From Pacificibacter marinus (GTDB lineage Bacteria > Pseudomonadota > Alphaproteobacteria > Rhodobacterales > Rhodobacteraceae), in contig NZ_JAHKPU010000032.1 in assembly GCF_018860505.1 (NCBI RefSeq), positions 62,001 through 126,000 on the forward strand: a DNA stretch of 64,000 nucleotides, in the 5' to 3' direction. A program made the translations under genes and the position numbers. This document shows, piece after piece, positions 28,001 through 37,136 of this stretch (its first letter is position 1; each line of letters begins with the position of its first letter). The notes under the pieces are model-generated. The model did no database searches. It saw nothing but the letters and a program-made list of their open reading frames with translations, and was not told the origin of the DNA.

Positions 28001-28909
28001 ACCACCTGTGATCGTATCTGCGCCCGCGCCGCCATAAGCAACATCGTCGCCTGCGTCGCCAGCAACAGTGTCGTCACCGATTTCACCAAAGAGCAAATCG
28101 TTGTCGTTCATGCCTTCCAAGAAATCGTCGCCAGTGCCGCCGTGCAGCTCGTCGTCGCCATCAACACCACATAGGGTATCATCGCCAGATTCGCCGAAGA
28201 CTTCATCATCTCCGTCACCTGAAATCACAAGATCGTCGCCCGCACCTGCGTGAACGATGTCGTCGTCGCCGACTTCACCGTCCAACAATGCGTCATCATT
28301 GTCGATCATATCGCCTTCGGGATCACCTTCGTAATCATCCGTGATTGTGTCGTCGCCGTCAGTGCCTGAAACGATACCGTCCAAATTCGTGGCTTCGTCA
28401 AAGGAAATGTCAGCAATTTTTACGGTACCAGACGTAGAAGAATCGCTGCCGTTGTCGTGAATGACTGAAAAGCTCACGATTGGGCCAGGGATCGTTACGG
28501 TTACGGTATCAAGCGCACCAGAACCTTCGACGGCTGAGGTCTCGTTGCCGTCGCCTTCGACCGAATTCCCATCAACTTCATGCTTGTACAGGTCCGAAAA
28601 TGTAACTTCGACCTCTTCGCCCGCAGCGTTAAGTGCAACGATGGTGACTTTATCGTCCCAACCATAACCGGAATCGACGTCAAACACTTCAAAAGTGACA
28701 TTTGAGACTTCTTCGGTGAAGGTAAACTCAGCAGTTGTCGGTTTATCGACGGATGAACTTACCAGCTCCCCCCCAGACATTTGGAAAGAGTCACCATGTG
28801 ATTTTGGTGTCGAGACTGAGACACCAACTGCGTCGCCACCTGTGGTCGATGAGACTGTTGTTGACCCGTCGGCGCCGGTTGAGTTGAGATCGAGTGTGTA
28901 ATCGGACAT
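25031..28909 (-). CDS. Large Hint-domain RTX-repeat protein with embedded beta-sandwich modules
   Basis: 1292 residues, strongly acidic. Modules in order: an N-terminal beta-sandwich (1-180); RTX block (about 205-312); a second beta-sandwich (about 313-473); a long RTX array with a higher-order repeat (about 480-830); a DUF642/galactose-binding-like domain (about 833-991, opening NLLVNGALESG and closing GPLLDNISL); a further RTX block (about 985-1060); and a Hint_2 domain (1100-1292). The latter starts at Cys1100 (CFTPGTMIATP) with SPNHR His1179. The Hint domain is clearly paralogous to that of the smaller neighbour. There is no Sec signal peptide, which fits type I secretion. Adhesion or surface-polymer binding is an inference. 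Confidence 0.88.
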   Translation of the reverse strand: MSDYTLDLNSTGADGSTTVSSTTGGDAVGVSVSTPKSHGDSFQMSGGELVSSSVDKPTTAEFTFTEEVSNVTFEVFDVDSGYGWDDKVTIVALNAAGEEVEVTFSDLYKHEVDGNSVEGDGNETSAVEGSGALDTVTVTIPGPIVSFSVIHDNGSDSSTSGTVKIADISFDEATNLDGIVSGTDGDDTITDDYEGDPEGDMIDNDDALLDGEVGDDDIVHAGAGDDLVISGDGDDEVFGESGDDTLCGVDGDDELHGGTGDDFLEGMNDNDLLFGEIGDDTVAGDAGDDVAYGGAGADTITGGSGDDELYGGALAKDVTLDFNDLTTGEVVGNQFISDGVTISSASASNPVMVFDTANPTGGDSDLASGTLGNVLILSEDGDSTDPDDDASGGTFVFDFADVSTVNSLTFLDMDNGVGTVTLFDVDGAVIATIPTPTTANGGVATLDIDTAGVASMTVSLPGSGAIDNLSYSVDADAGDEADYIDGGSGDDYINGNAGDDTLLGGSGNDTIIDTSGSETVEGGSGDDFIDVSGANSGPNTFDELAADPSLLLDAALDDTPYPTNIYDDVNPTDDIDYVDGGAGNDTIYTGDDADTVLGGDGDDTIYSGIDNDTVYGGSGNDTIIDVQGADYVDGGDGDDYIDVGNDTFSDYVGDDPALPNALYPYGSDQNTEDGKDTVYGGAGNDTILTGDDADYIDGGSGDDIINAGIDDDTVYGGTGNDTITGGHGSDEIYGGDGDDYIDASDVDGVMNHTDESDDTDPVPENDRDYVDGGAGDDTIIGGDDTDTLLGGDGDDTIDGGIDNDMLYGNAGNDTIDGGDGDDLIVGDDSDLSENLLVNGALESGQADGTFSQVSSITGWQSNSGLIETWGNGFEGEFSQDGGTFIELDAERGLDSIYQDVDTTDGESYTISVDVMQRVEGSEDQVEVYFGGVLIDTIEPGDEWETYEFEVTGSGDDRLEFRELSDENSTYGPLLDNISLTSNDGSDILNGGAGDDTIYGNRGDDIIDGGDGNDTITGGTGADDIFGGADADTIIGGNAGDVVDGGEAGDDNDTLDLSGAGPLNITYDPSNSENGTVDFLDGDGNVTGSMTFENIENVIPCFTPGTMIATPEGEVTVETLKVGDKVITRDNGLQTIRWVGHKVLSTVDLMLRTELCPVMIRKGALGNDLPERDMMVSPNHRMLVASEKAALYFDDHEVLVAAKHLTKMDGVELMGAEGVTYVHVMFDHHEVILGNGTWSESFQPGDFTLAGIGEEQREEIFSIFPELREKSGRGHYETARRVLRKHEAELLVS
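26540..27181 (-). repeat. Higher-order repeat of ~95 residues (~285 bases) in the large RTX gene
   Basis: Residues 577-672, 673-767 and from 768 onwards repeat one plan. Each begins D-x-V-x-GGAGxDTI, runs through GDDxD, GGxGDD, GIDxD and GxxGNDTI nonapeptides, reaches GGDGDDxID or similar, and then in two copies has an acidic 20-30-residue spacer with Pro/Asn. A more diverged copy lies at about 491-576, and the third copy breaks off into the DUF642-like domain. Confidence 0.7.
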
Positions 28910-29224
28910 GTTTAAAGCTCCTGGTTGCCGCCGCGCTCATCGCTGTTCACGACGACGACGCAAGTGTAATGATTATGGGGTTTTGCCAAAGCAAAGCAGA
29001 CGGGATTGACGCCGTTTAAGGTGGAGAATGCGCGATGGGCGCTCAGACGATATGTTTGACACTTCGTCATGCTAGACACTTTGCCATACTCTCTCTCCTA
29101 CACACGTATGGACACCCCAAACGCGATTACCCGAAGGCGTTACTGGCCACCAAAAGCCACGTAAACGGAGAACTCGAAACATCTAGCAAGGCAAAACTTA
29201 CCTCATCCCGCAAGCGGGTTACAC

Positions 29225-29483
29225 ATGTCTACAGCAGCAGCGGAACGAGCAACCATTCCAAATACCACACGGACACGTATGCCAGATGATCAAGCGATCA
29301 CCCTTCTACGCGGCCGCCCCCGTGGCCGAAAAATTATGCCCCCCAGTGGGCACCCTGAGTCATACGATCAAATGGCCCAACTGCAAAAGAAGTTTTCACG
29401 CATCGCAGGTCGAAAAAGATGAAAAAGACCAGTTGATGCAGTTGGTTAACGGCCTAAATGAAGCGTGTAATCTTGAGGTATAG
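29225..29483 (+). pseudogene. Possible frameshifted small gene (weak)
   Basis: Two overlapping plus-strand frames each look protein-like over part of this stretch: a basic first part (MPDDQAITLLRGRPRGRK) and an acidic/helical second part (EKDEKDQLMQLVNGLNEA). A +1 or -1 shift near 29405-29420 would join them. No homologue is recognised and start signals are poor. Treat as a note rather than a gene. Confidence 0.18.
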
Positions 29484-29931
29484 CACAACCCTGAGGAAAG
29501 TGATGTTTTGGGTGAATTCTTATAGACCTATGTTTTTCAAACACTTACTGACTAGCGGCAGACGACCCAAGTTGCCCTTAGGTCATTAACCTTTTGAACG
29601 CAGCGTCAAAAGATATCGTTACGTAGGGTGATGCATTTTTTTGCCACCATTCTGACGGCATCCCAGCAAGCAGCTCAACAATTCCATCCACTCTATTCAA
29701 TTTACGTTATTCTGGAAACAGTAAGGCCGTTCAAATGGCGAATCAAAGCGTGAAACTGATTCATCTAAGGCAAATGATTCGTGATCCAAATGCTCCGTGA
29801 GTGACCAATTATGGTTAAATATTTGAAGACAAAGCATCACAAAAAGCGCCACGATTTGATCTGATGTGGTGCAGCTAATCTTGGCGTAAAAGCCACTTAG
29901 AAGGCAAATAAGGACATTAAAGTCAAAAACA

Positions 29932-29964
29932 GAAAAACCCCGAAAGCACATATGGCTTTGGGGT
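29932..29964 (-). terminator. Terminator of tRNA-Leu
   Basis: On the minus strand, ACCCCAAAGC pairs with GCTTTCGGGGT with one bulged base, around a seven-base loop and followed by TTTTC. It lies 36 bases past the 3-prime end of the tRNA. Confidence 0.75.
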
Positions 29965-29999
29965 CTGTCAGACATTCCTAGAGGAATGCTATTTGGGAA

Positions 30000-30086
30000 T
30001 GGTACCCGCGGGCGGACTCGAACCGCCAAGCCTGTTACAGCGGGGGATTTTGAATCCCCTGTGTCTACCAATTCCACCACGCGGGC
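30000..30086 (-). tRNA. tRNA-Leu (anticodon CAA)
   Basis: An 87-base class II tRNA with encoded CCA. The acceptor stem pairs GCCCGCG with CGCGGGT (one G-T), the discriminator base is A, and the D-arm contains GGAATTGGTAGACAC. The anticodon stem GGGGA/TCCCC holds the loop TTCAAAA, giving anticodon CAA. A long variable arm and the TTCGAGTCC T-loop follow. It reads UUG codons. Confidence 0.96.
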
Positions 30087-30681
30087 AGATCGAAGTTCTG
30101 GGTCGTTTAAAACCGTTTGCTTCGTCGTGGGAGGGATTTAGCGAAGCGCGCCGCCCTCCACAAGAGGGATATGACAGTTCTTGATAAAAAAATGTCATTT
30201 TCTTTTCGCGCGCGTCACTTGCCCCTTAGTTTTATGGCCATTCGCCAAAGTCGCGCAGAGCGCAAAAACATCGCAGACCACGATGTGGCCGCAATCATAG
30301 CCTGTTTTCATCAAAATTGGCTTTGTTGAGAGCTGATATGGGAACATCCACAGGATTGAGAAGCCCGGCCAGCAGTGCGCACCCAAATGAGAAAAGCCAT
30401 CTGCCTGATTTTCGAACAGTCTTAGAGCAAAGAAAACCGCCCTGCCCCAATTGGCTGATACAAATATAGTTCTGGATATCTACAATATAGACCAAAGTGA
30501 TTGAAGCAAACGGCACGCCCCAGCCCGAACGTGTCACGGCAGTTTCCCCGGGCACCAATAGATACATGCACAGTTTAGTGTCAGCGTGTCGCCTCAAAGG
30601 GTAAAATGCGGAGATCTGACCTTGACCCACAGACAGCAATGCGGCCTAAAGAGACAAAACAGTCTTTGAGGATTTGGGCAT
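30087..30681. other. Gap between tRNA-Leu and the yqaA-like gene
   Basis: 595 bases. The left part holds the tRNA promoter, the right part the promoter of the membrane protein gene. At 30319 the string GGCTTTGTTG resembles the outer end of IS5/IS903-type inverted repeats, but no partner repeat or transposase was found. Reading frames here lack coding character. Confidence 0.5.
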
Positions 30682-31260
30682 ATGTTGAAACGGCTTTATG
30701 ATTGGACGCTGTCCATGGCGCAGCACCCGCGTGCGTTATGGGCTTTGGCTTTGGTCGCGTTCGTTGAAAGCTCTGTCTTTCCGATTCCACCTGACATTTT
30801 GATGATCCCGTTGATTGTAGCGCGCCCTAAAGATGCATTTAAAATCGCGTTTGTAGCCACTCTGGCCTCGGTCGCTGGCGGGATGCTTGGCTATTTCATC
30901 GGTTACGGTGCCTTCGAGACCATTGGTCGTCCTGTGCTCGAATTCTACGGCAAAGACGCGTATTTCGAAGAATTCAAAGAGACATACAACCAATATGGCG
31001 CTTGGGCTGTGTTGATCGCGGGCGTCACACCCTTTCCTTATAAGGTCATCACCATTCTGTCAGGCGCGACGGCTTTGTCCCTACCCATCTTTATCGCGGC
31101 CTCTGTTGCCGCGCGCGCTTTGCGGTTCTTTATTGTTGCCGCCTTGTTGTGGAAATTCGGCGAACCTATTCGCGATTTCATCGAAAAACGTTTAGGTCTG
31201 ATGTTCACCCTATTTGTCATCTTACTTGTGGGCGGCTTTGCCGTGGTGAAATTCCTATGA
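30682..31260 (+). CDS. YqaA/DedA-type membrane protein (VTT/SNARE-associated domain)
   Basis: A 192-residue inner-membrane protein with about four or five helices. FVESSVFPIPPDILMIPL (30-47) and the re-entrant GVTPFPYKVITILSGA (114-129) are hallmarks of the VTT/DedA superfamily, closest to YqaA. Members are linked to lipid carrier or phospholipid flipping and membrane homeostasis. It overlaps dsbB by four bases (ATGA), so both are made together. Confidence 0.88.
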   Translation: MLKRLYDWTLSMAQHPRALWALALVAFVESSVFPIPPDILMIPLIVARPKDAFKIAFVATLASVAGGMLGYFIGYGAFETIGRPVLEFYGKDAYFEEFKETYNQYGAWAVLIAGVTPFPYKVITILSGATALSLPIFIAASVAARALRFFIVAALLWKFGEPIRDFIEKRLGLMFTLFVILLVGGFAVVKFL

Positions 31261-31730
31261 AAAAATTGACACGTACACATTTGGTGATCTTGGCGGCGGG
31301 TGGATCGCTTGCGCTTTTGCTTGGTGCTTTCTTGTTTCAAGCTATGGGATATCCACCCTGCAAAATGTGTTTTTGGCAACGATGGCCGCATGCGGCGGCT
31401 ATCTTGATCGGGGCTGCCTATATGGGCGTGCAGGCCCGTGTTTTGCTCTGGCTTGGGGCGCTTTCTGCGGCCATCACATCGGGCATTGGCGCATTCCATG
31501 CAGGCGTTGAATACAAATGGTGGGAAGGCCCGACCTCTTGCACTGGCGGCAGCAACGCCTTGTCTGGCCTGACTGGCAGCGATCTTTTGCCCGGATCGGC
31601 CACCAAAGCGATTGTCATGTGTGACGAGGTGTCATGGCAGCTGTTTGGCCTGTCTATGGCCAGCTATAATTTCATCTTTTCAGCGCTTCTGGTCGTCGCT
31701 TGGGTCATGGCCGCACGCAAAGACGCTTAA
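31257..31730 (+). CDS. dsbB: Disulfide bond formation protein B
   Basis: A 157-residue four-helix membrane protein. The quinone-linked pair is Cys35-x-x-Cys38 (PCKMC) after the first helix; the second periplasmic loop has Cys95 and Cys122. It reoxidises a DsbA-type protein and passes electrons to ubiquinone. I chose the ATG at 31257, overlapping the previous stop, because the upstream extension of the frame lies within the VTT gene. Confidence 0.9.
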   Translation: MKKLTRTHLVILAAGGSLALLLGAFLFQAMGYPPCKMCFWQRWPHAAAILIGAAYMGVQARVLLWLGALSAAITSGIGAFHAGVEYKWWEGPTSCTGGSNALSGLTGSDLLPGSATKAIVMCDEVSWQLFGLSMASYNFIFSALLVVAWVMAARKDA

Positions 31731-31853
31731 AGCGCATCACAAGGTCATTGACGGCCCTCTAAGGGCCCAATGAGCCATTGCGCCCTATATGCTGTCTGGG
31801 GTAGACTGCAGGTCAACGATATATAGACCTCAAAACAACCACAGGCGGACATC

Positions 31854-34628
31854 GTGAGCGACACTCCACAAACTCCTGACTCCGAAGACGAAACACCACG
31901 CGAACCTATGTTCCATGATGGGCCGAACATCTCGATCACATCCGAGATGAAAAGCTCTTATTTGGATTACGCGATGAGCGTCATCGTCAGCCGCGCTATT
32001 CCGGATTTGCGCGATGGATTGAAACCTGTGCACCGTCGCATCATTTATTCGATGTACGAAAAAGGCATCACCCACGACAAAACTTACCGTAAATCGGCGA
32101 AATCTGTCGGCGATGTGATGGGCTCTTACCACCCGCATGGCGATAGCGCGATCTACGACGCTTTGGTGCGGATGGCGCAAGATTTCTCGATGTCTTTACC
32201 GCTTGTCGATGGTCAAGGTAACTTTGGCTCTATGGACGGTGATAGTGCGGCGGCGATGCGTTACACGGAATCGCGTCTGCAAAAAGTCACCTCTTACATG
32301 ACGGGCGATTTGGACAAAGACACTGTCGATTTTACAGACAACTATGACGGCAAAGAGCGCGAACCGACTGTCTTACCTGCACGGTTCCCGAACATGCTGG
32401 TCAATGGCGCTGGCGGTATCGCGGTCGGCATGGCGACGAACATTCCTCCGCATAACTTGGGCGAAGTGATCGATGCCACACTTGAGCTGATCGACAATCC
32501 TGATTTGTCGATGGAACGGCTGATGGAAATCATCCCCGGCCCTGACTTTCCAACGGGTGCGATCATGCTGGGGCGCTCTGGTGCGCGTAAAGCCTATCTT
32601 GAGGGCCGCGGATCTGTGATTATTCGCGCCAAAACCCATGTCGAAGAAATTCGCAAAGACCGTTACGCGATTGTTGTGGATGAAATTCCCTATCAAGTTA
32701 ACAAATCCACGATGATCGAAAAGATCGCCGAACTTGTGCGCGATAAAAAGGTCGAGGGCATTGCCCACGTGCAAGATGAATCAGATCGCGTTGGCGTGCG
32801 GGTTGTGGTCGAATTGAAACGGGATGCAACGCCCGAAGTTGTGTTGAATCAATTGTACCGCTTCACGCCGCTGCAAACCTATTTCGGCTGCAACATGCTG
32901 GCGCTAAACTCTGGTCGCCCAGAACAACTGACCTTGCGCGATTTTTTGACCTACTTCATCTCGTTCCGCGAAGAAGTGGTTGCCCGCCGCACCGCGTTTG
33001 AACTGCGCAAAGCCCGTGACCGCGCGCATATCTTGTGTGGTTTGGCTGTGGCTGTCACCAATGTGGACGAAATCGTCGCCACCATCCGCGCCTCTGCCGA
33101 TGCGGCCGAAGCGCGTGCCAAATTGATGACGCGTCGCTGGCCTGCTCATGACATCGCGCCCTATATCAAACTGGTCGATGATCCGTCGCACACGATCAAT
33201 GAAGACGGCACCTATAACCTGTCAGAGGTTCAAACCCGCGCGATTTTGGAACTGCGTTTGCAGCGCCTGACACAGATCGGTGTCAAAGAAGTCACCGACG
33301 AGTTGCAAGAACTTGCTGGTAAAATCAAAGACTATCTTGAAATTTTGGCCTCGCGCGAACGCATCATGGAGATCATTTCGAACGAATTGATCGAAGTAAA
33401 AACCCAGTTCGCTGTGCCGCGTCGCACCGAAATTGTCGATTGGTCTGGGGATTCCTCTGACGAAGATCTGATCGAAAAAGAAGACATGGTCGTGACTATC
33501 ACTTCGTCTGGTTGGGCCAAACGTACGCCTTTGGCCGATTACCGCGCGCAAAAACGTGGCGGTAAAGGTCTGTCTGGCATGGCAACCAAAGACGAAGACG
33601 TGATCACCACGCTCTTTGTGGCCAACACCCATACGCAGCTGTTGTTCTTTACTGATGACGGCATGGCCTACAAGCTGAAAACATGGCGTTTGCCGCTTGG
33701 GGGACGTACCGCCAAGGGCAAGCCAATCGTCAATATTCTGCCTATTCCAACAGGTGTCGGCATTGCAGCGATCATGCCGGTGGACCGTGACGAAGTGGAA
33801 TGGGACGATCTGCAAATCGTCTTTGCCACATCCAAAGGCTCTGTACGCCGCAATCGCCTGTCTGACTTCACCAACGTGAAATCGAACGGCAAGATCGCGA
33901 TGAAATTTGAAGGCGAAGATGAAGGCACGCGTCTGATCAATGCGCGCATTTGTGATGAAAACGACGATGTGATGCTTGTGACATCATCAGGTCGCGCCAT
34001 CCGCTTCCCTGTCACTGATGTACGCGTGTTCAATTCGCGTGCTTCACTTGGTGTCCGTGGCATCAAGATGACCGATGATGAAGTTGTGTCGATGTCAGTG
34101 ATCCGTCACTTTGAAGCGGACGCCACTGAACGTGCCGCCTATCTCAAGATGCGCCGCGCGCAAGCTGGCGCGGATGAGGTTGAGGGAACCGATGAGGATG
34201 AAGAAGCCATCGAAGGTTCCATCAGCCAAGAACGGTTCGAGGAAATGAAAGCCGCAGAAGAACTGTTGGTGACCATTTCGGAAAGCGGCACCGGCAAACT
34301 GTCGTCCAGCCACGATTACCCCGTTCGGGGCCGTGGCGGTATGGGCGTCACGGCGATGGATAAAGCGATGCGCGGCGGGCCTCTTGTTGCGTCCTTCCCT
34401 GTTTCACTGGATGACCAGATCATGTTGGCGACCTCTAAAGGGCAATCGATCCGCTGCCCTGTGCAAGGTATCTCCTTCCGCTCGCGCTCAGCTGGTGGTG
34501 TAAAGGTGTTCAACACAGGCAAAGGCGAAGTTGTCGTTTCTGTGGCTTACATTGCTGAAAGCGACGAAGACGAAGGCGATGTGGTAGATGGCACAGCAAT
34601 CGAGACACCGGACGCGTCTGAGAGTTAA
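31854..34628 (+). CDS. gyrA: DNA gyrase subunit A
   Basis: A 924-residue type II topoisomerase subunit beginning with GTG after AGGCGGA. The catalytic Tyr137 lies in AAMRYTESR. The quinolone-determining region [12 protein letters not shown] has Ser98 and Asp102, matching the susceptible E. coli Ser83 and Asp87. C-terminal beta-propeller blades with a GyrA-box-like QKRGGKG follow (about 565-571), interrupted by an acidic insert near 780-800 ([12 protein letters not shown]), a common feature in alphaproteobacteria. Monocistronic, with a hairpin after it. Confidence 0.97.
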   Translation: MSDTPQTPDSEDETPREPMFHDGPNISITSEMKSSYLDYAMSVIVSRAIPDLRDGLKPVHRRIIYSMYEKGITHDKTYRKSAKSVGDVMGSYHPHGDSAIYDALVRMAQDFSMSLPLVDGQGNFGSMDGDSAAAMRYTESRLQKVTSYMTGDLDKDTVDFTDNYDGKEREPTVLPARFPNMLVNGAGGIAVGMATNIPPHNLGEVIDATLELIDNPDLSMERLMEIIPGPDFPTGAIMLGRSGARKAYLEGRGSVIIRAKTHVEEIRKDRYAIVVDEIPYQVNKSTMIEKIAELVRDKKVEGIAHVQDESDRVGVRVVVELKRDATPEVVLNQLYRFTPLQTYFGCNMLALNSGRPEQLTLRDFLTYFISFREEVVARRTAFELRKARDRAHILCGLAVAVTNVDEIVATIRASADAAEARAKLMTRRWPAHDIAPYIKLVDDPSHTINEDGTYNLSEVQTRAILELRLQRLTQIGVKEVTDELQELAGKIKDYLEILASRERIMEIISNELIEVKTQFAVPRRTEIVDWSGDSSDEDLIEKEDMVVTITSSGWAKRTPLADYRAQKRGGKGLSGMATKDEDVITTLFVANTHTQLLFFTDDGMAYKLKTWRLPLGGRTAKGKPIVNILPIPTGVGIAAIMPVDRDEVEWDDLQIVFATSKGSVRRNRLSDFTNVKSNGKIAMKFEGEDEGTRLINARICDENDDVMLVTSSGRAIRFPVTDVRVFNSRASLGVRGIKMTDDEVVSMSVIRHFEADATERAAYLKMRRAQAGADEVEGTDEDEEAIEGSISQERFEEMKAAEELLVTISESGTGKLSSSHDYPVRGRGGMGVTAMDKAMRGGPLVASFPVSLDDQIMLATSKGQSIRCPVQGISFRSRSAGGVKVFNTGKGEVVVSVAYIAESDEDEGDVVDGTAIETPDASES

Positions 34629-34659
34629 ATTCAATCACGCTAAATTGATTAAACTTTAC

Positions 34660-34683
34660 ATTTGAGGGCCTTAGGGCCCTCAA
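34660..34683 (+). terminator. Hairpin terminator after gyrA
   Basis: A perfect 10-base stem, TTTGAGGGCC with GGCCCTCAAA, around TTAG, 31 bases past the stop. The following U-run is absent. Confidence 0.6.
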
Positions 34684-34821
34684 ATCATGTTATGCATAAG
34701 AATAATCTGACCCATTTGTTGCCGCTGTGCAACTGCGCCATTCATTGCCATTTTAGGCGCTGGTCTTTCTCACCCAATACGCCGTAGAGGTCAGCCCATA
34801 TTTATAATGGAGATCCCAAAA

Positions 34822-35700
34822 ATGAAAAATATCGCTCTCGCACTTACAGGCTTAGCCGCAATTTCCGCAGCGCCAGCTTTTGCAGAAACAACATACCTGT
34901 CGTTCGACCTGGGCTACTCCGAATTGTCTGAAGGCGGTGATACACTTGAAAATTTGTCAGGCGCAGCGGCGTTTGAGGGTAAATCAGGTAAGTTTACTTA
35001 CGGCGCTGAATTGTCAGGTACAAAGTTCTCAATTGGTGGCGGTGATCTGAATATTTCAGAAATTTCAGCAATTCTTGGCTATGACATTACGTCAGCAATC
35101 ACAGTTTTTGCAGGCGCCAGTGTTTTTGAAATTGAAGACGAAGAATTCACATCTTTGACCGCAGGTGCAGAATATGCCTTGGGTGACCTGACTTTTGGTG
35201 CGGCTTACACCAACACTGAAGTCGACGGTTTCGAATCCGATGGCGGCCAAGTTTACGTTGACTATGACACAGCCGCACTCGACGCATACTTCGGCGTTGC
35301 TTTCGGTGAAGACATGGATGACATCTACTTTGCTGGCCTGTCACGTGACGTTGCCGCATACGAAGTTGAATTCGACGCAATCGTTGTTGACGAACTCAAC
35401 GTTTACACATTGTCCGGTTCTTACAGCATCCGTGAAAACATCCGTCTAAATGCTTCTGTTGATTACTTCGACGCGTACGGCGACGACTTGACACAAGCGA
35501 GCATCGGCGCAGGTTACATGGTTGCAGACAACATCTGGGTTGATGCATCCTATGACACACTCAAAATCGACGGCGAAAGTGTTGACGGCTTTGGTTTGGC
35601 TGTTTCCTTTGAAACTGGCGACCGTGGTTTGCGTGCCTCTGAGCGCGTGATGACAGCATATGACTACTTGTCAACTCTGCCAGTACTCGGCGGCCTCTAA
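34822..35700 (+). CDS. Outer-membrane beta-barrel (porin-like) protein
   Basis: A 292-residue exported protein. The signal peptide covers about 1-21 (cut after AFA). The rest is alternating polar/hydrophobic beta-strands rich in Gly, Tyr and acidic residues, such as FTYGAELSG, FGAAYTNTEV and AYFGVAFG, in a layout suggesting 12-16 strands. It matches the general form of rhodobacterial porins rather than a specific named porin. The start at 34822 was chosen for the signal peptide and for GGAGA eight bases upstream; an ATG five codons earlier is unlikely. Confidence 0.8.
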   Translation: MKNIALALTGLAAISAAPAFAETTYLSFDLGYSELSEGGDTLENLSGAAAFEGKSGKFTYGAELSGTKFSIGGGDLNISEISAILGYDITSAITVFAGASVFEIEDEEFTSLTAGAEYALGDLTFGAAYTNTEVDGFESDGGQVYVDYDTAALDAYFGVAFGEDMDDIYFAGLSRDVAAYEVEFDAIVVDELNVYTLSGSYSIRENIRLNASVDYFDAYGDDLTQASIGAGYMVADNIWVDASYDTLKIDGESVDGFGLAVSFETGDRGLRASERVMTAYDYLSTLPVLGGL

Positions 35701-35724
35701 GCTCTAAGCTTTATTAACACATCG

Positions 35725-35752
35725 AAAAGGGCTGCCTCGCGCAGCCCTTTTT
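35725..35752 (+). terminator. Terminator of the porin-like gene
   Basis: An 11-base perfect stem AAAAGGGCTGC/GCAGCCCTTTT with a five-base loop and trailing Ts, 25 bases past the stop. Confidence 0.88.
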
Positions 35753-35789
35753 GCTTTTCTAAGCCCCGCAATCGGGCTACATCCCCATT

Positions 35790-37136
35790 ATGACAGATAA
35801 AACACTCCACATCGTTGGCGGCGGCATGGCCGGATCAGAGGCTGCTTGGCAAGCAGCCAATTTGGGTATTCAAGTGGTGATCCACGAGATGCGACCCAAG
35901 GTAGAAACCTTTGCGCATCAGACAGGCAATTTGGCCGAAATGGTTTGTTCCAACTCGTTTCGATCAGACGACTCTGAACAAAACGCCGTTGGGCTGTTGC
36001 ATTGGGAAATGCGTGCTGCGAACGGCTTGATCATGGCAGCCGCCGAACAACATCGCCTACCCGCTGGTGGCGCTTTGGCGGTGGACCGCGATGCCTTTGC
36101 AGAATTTGTGACTGAGCAAATCAACGCCCATCCGAATATCACTGTTGAATTCGGCGAAGTGAATGAAATACCGTCGGAGGGCACTTGGATTTTCGCCACG
36201 GGCCCCCTGACCTCGCCAACACTGGGGCAAGCAATCGCGAAAGAGACAGGTGCAGACCGCTTGGCCTTTTTCGATGCCATCGCGCCGATCATCTATCATG
36301 ACAGCATCAACATGGACGTGGCATGGATGCAGTCGCGCTATGACAAAGGCGAGACCGAGGAAGAGCAAAAAGCCTATCTCAACTGCCCAATGACCAAAGA
36401 CCAATACGAGGCCTTTATCGACGCGCTTTTGGCAGCGGATAAGACCGAATTCCACGAAGGTGAAACCGCTGGGTATTTTGACGGCTGCCTGCCCATCGAA
36501 GTGATGGCTGAACGGGGGCGTGAAACCTTGCGTTTTGGCCCGATGAAACCCGTGGGTCTAACCAATGCCAATGATCCAGAAACCAAACCCTACGCCGTGG
36601 TGCAGCTGCGCCGCGACAACAAACTTGGCACGCTGTACAATATCGTCGGGTTTCAAACCAAGATGAAATACGGCGCACAAGCGGATGTGTTTAAAATGAT
36701 CCCAGGTTTGGAAAATGCAAAGTTTGCCCGTCTTGGCGGTATCCATCGCAATACATTTTTGAACTCCCCTACATTACTTGATGATCAGATGCGTTTGAAA
36801 TCAAAGCTAAATGTACGTTTCGCTGGGCAAGTCACAGGCGTCGAAGGTTATGTTGAATCTGCTGCGATGGGATTGCTGGCAGGGCGTTTGGCTGCGCATG
36901 AAATTCTGGGCAAGCCCATCACATCGCCACCCGGCACAACCGCAACGGGCGCATTGATCCATCACATCACCGGCGGGGCTGAGGCAAAAACCTTTCAGCC
37001 GATGAATGTGAACTTTGGATTGTTCCCGCCTGTCGAAGGTCTAAAATCTGGCAGACGCGGCCGCAAAGATCGCTACAAAGCCTACACAGATCGCGCTAAA
37101 ATTCAGTTTAATGAATGGCTTGAAGGTCAGTATTAA
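35790..37136 (+). CDS. trmFO: Folate-dependent tRNA (uracil-54 C5) methyltransferase TrmFO
   Basis: A 448-residue FAD protein. [11 protein letters not shown] (9-19) is the FAD-binding loop and NSFRSDD (about 52-58) contains the conserved segment preceding the catalytic residues. [11 protein letters not shown] and [10 protein letters not shown] near the C-terminus are family signatures. It makes ribothymidine at position 54 of tRNA using methylenetetrahydrofolate. Its stop overlaps the ATG of gluQ by one base. Confidence 0.96.
   Translation: MTDKTLHIVGGGMAGSEAAWQAANLGIQVVIHEMRPKVETFAHQTGNLAEMVCSNSFRSDDSEQNAVGLLHWEMRAANGLIMAAAEQHRLPAGGALAVDRDAFAEFVTEQINAHPNITVEFGEVNEIPSEGTWIFATGPLTSPTLGQAIAKETGADRLAFFDAIAPIIYHDSINMDVAWMQSRYDKGETEEEQKAYLNCPMTKDQYEAFIDALLAADKTEFHEGETAGYFDGCLPIEVMAERGRETLRFGPMKPVGLTNANDPETKPYAVVQLRRDNKLGTLYNIVGFQTKMKYGAQADVFKMIPGLENAKFARLGGIHRNTFLNSPTLLDDQMRLKSKLNVRFAGQVTGVEGYVESAAMGLLAGRLAAHEILGKPITSPPGTTATGALIHHITGGAEAKTFQPMNVNFGLFPPVEGLKSGRRGRKDRYKAYTDRAKIQFNEWLEGQY

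Larger units (their letters stand above)
28910..29999. other. Long gap between the large RTX gene and tRNA-Leu
   Basis: About 1.09 kb without a convincing gene. It must contain the promoter of the RTX gene. On the plus strand, 29225-29422 reads a basic peptide (RGRPRGRK followed by LQKKFSRIAGRKR), and the neighbouring frame to 29483 ends KDEKDQLMQLVNGL. The two could be one gene broken by a frameshift, but no family or ribosome site supports it. The right end holds the tRNA terminator at 29932-29964. Confidence 0.5.

Noticed and set aside
25930-28330. Nucleotide repeats resembling a CRISPR array
   Set aside because: The repetitive DNA encodes RTX nonapeptides in frame; there are no constant repeats with unique spacers.
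22700-30090. Genomic island inserted at tRNA-Leu
   Set aside because: No integrase and no repeated tRNA 3-prime end were found, and base use of the RTX genes does not clearly differ beyond their repeat bias.
30319-30337. GGCTTTGTTG, like the tip of an IS5/IS903 inverted repeat
   Set aside because: A 10-base match is expected by chance at this scale, and no matching repeat or transposase was found.
30295-30639. 114-residue minus-strand frame in the gap after tRNA-Leu
   Set aside because: No ribosome site, no recognised family and non-coding-like composition; likely chance.
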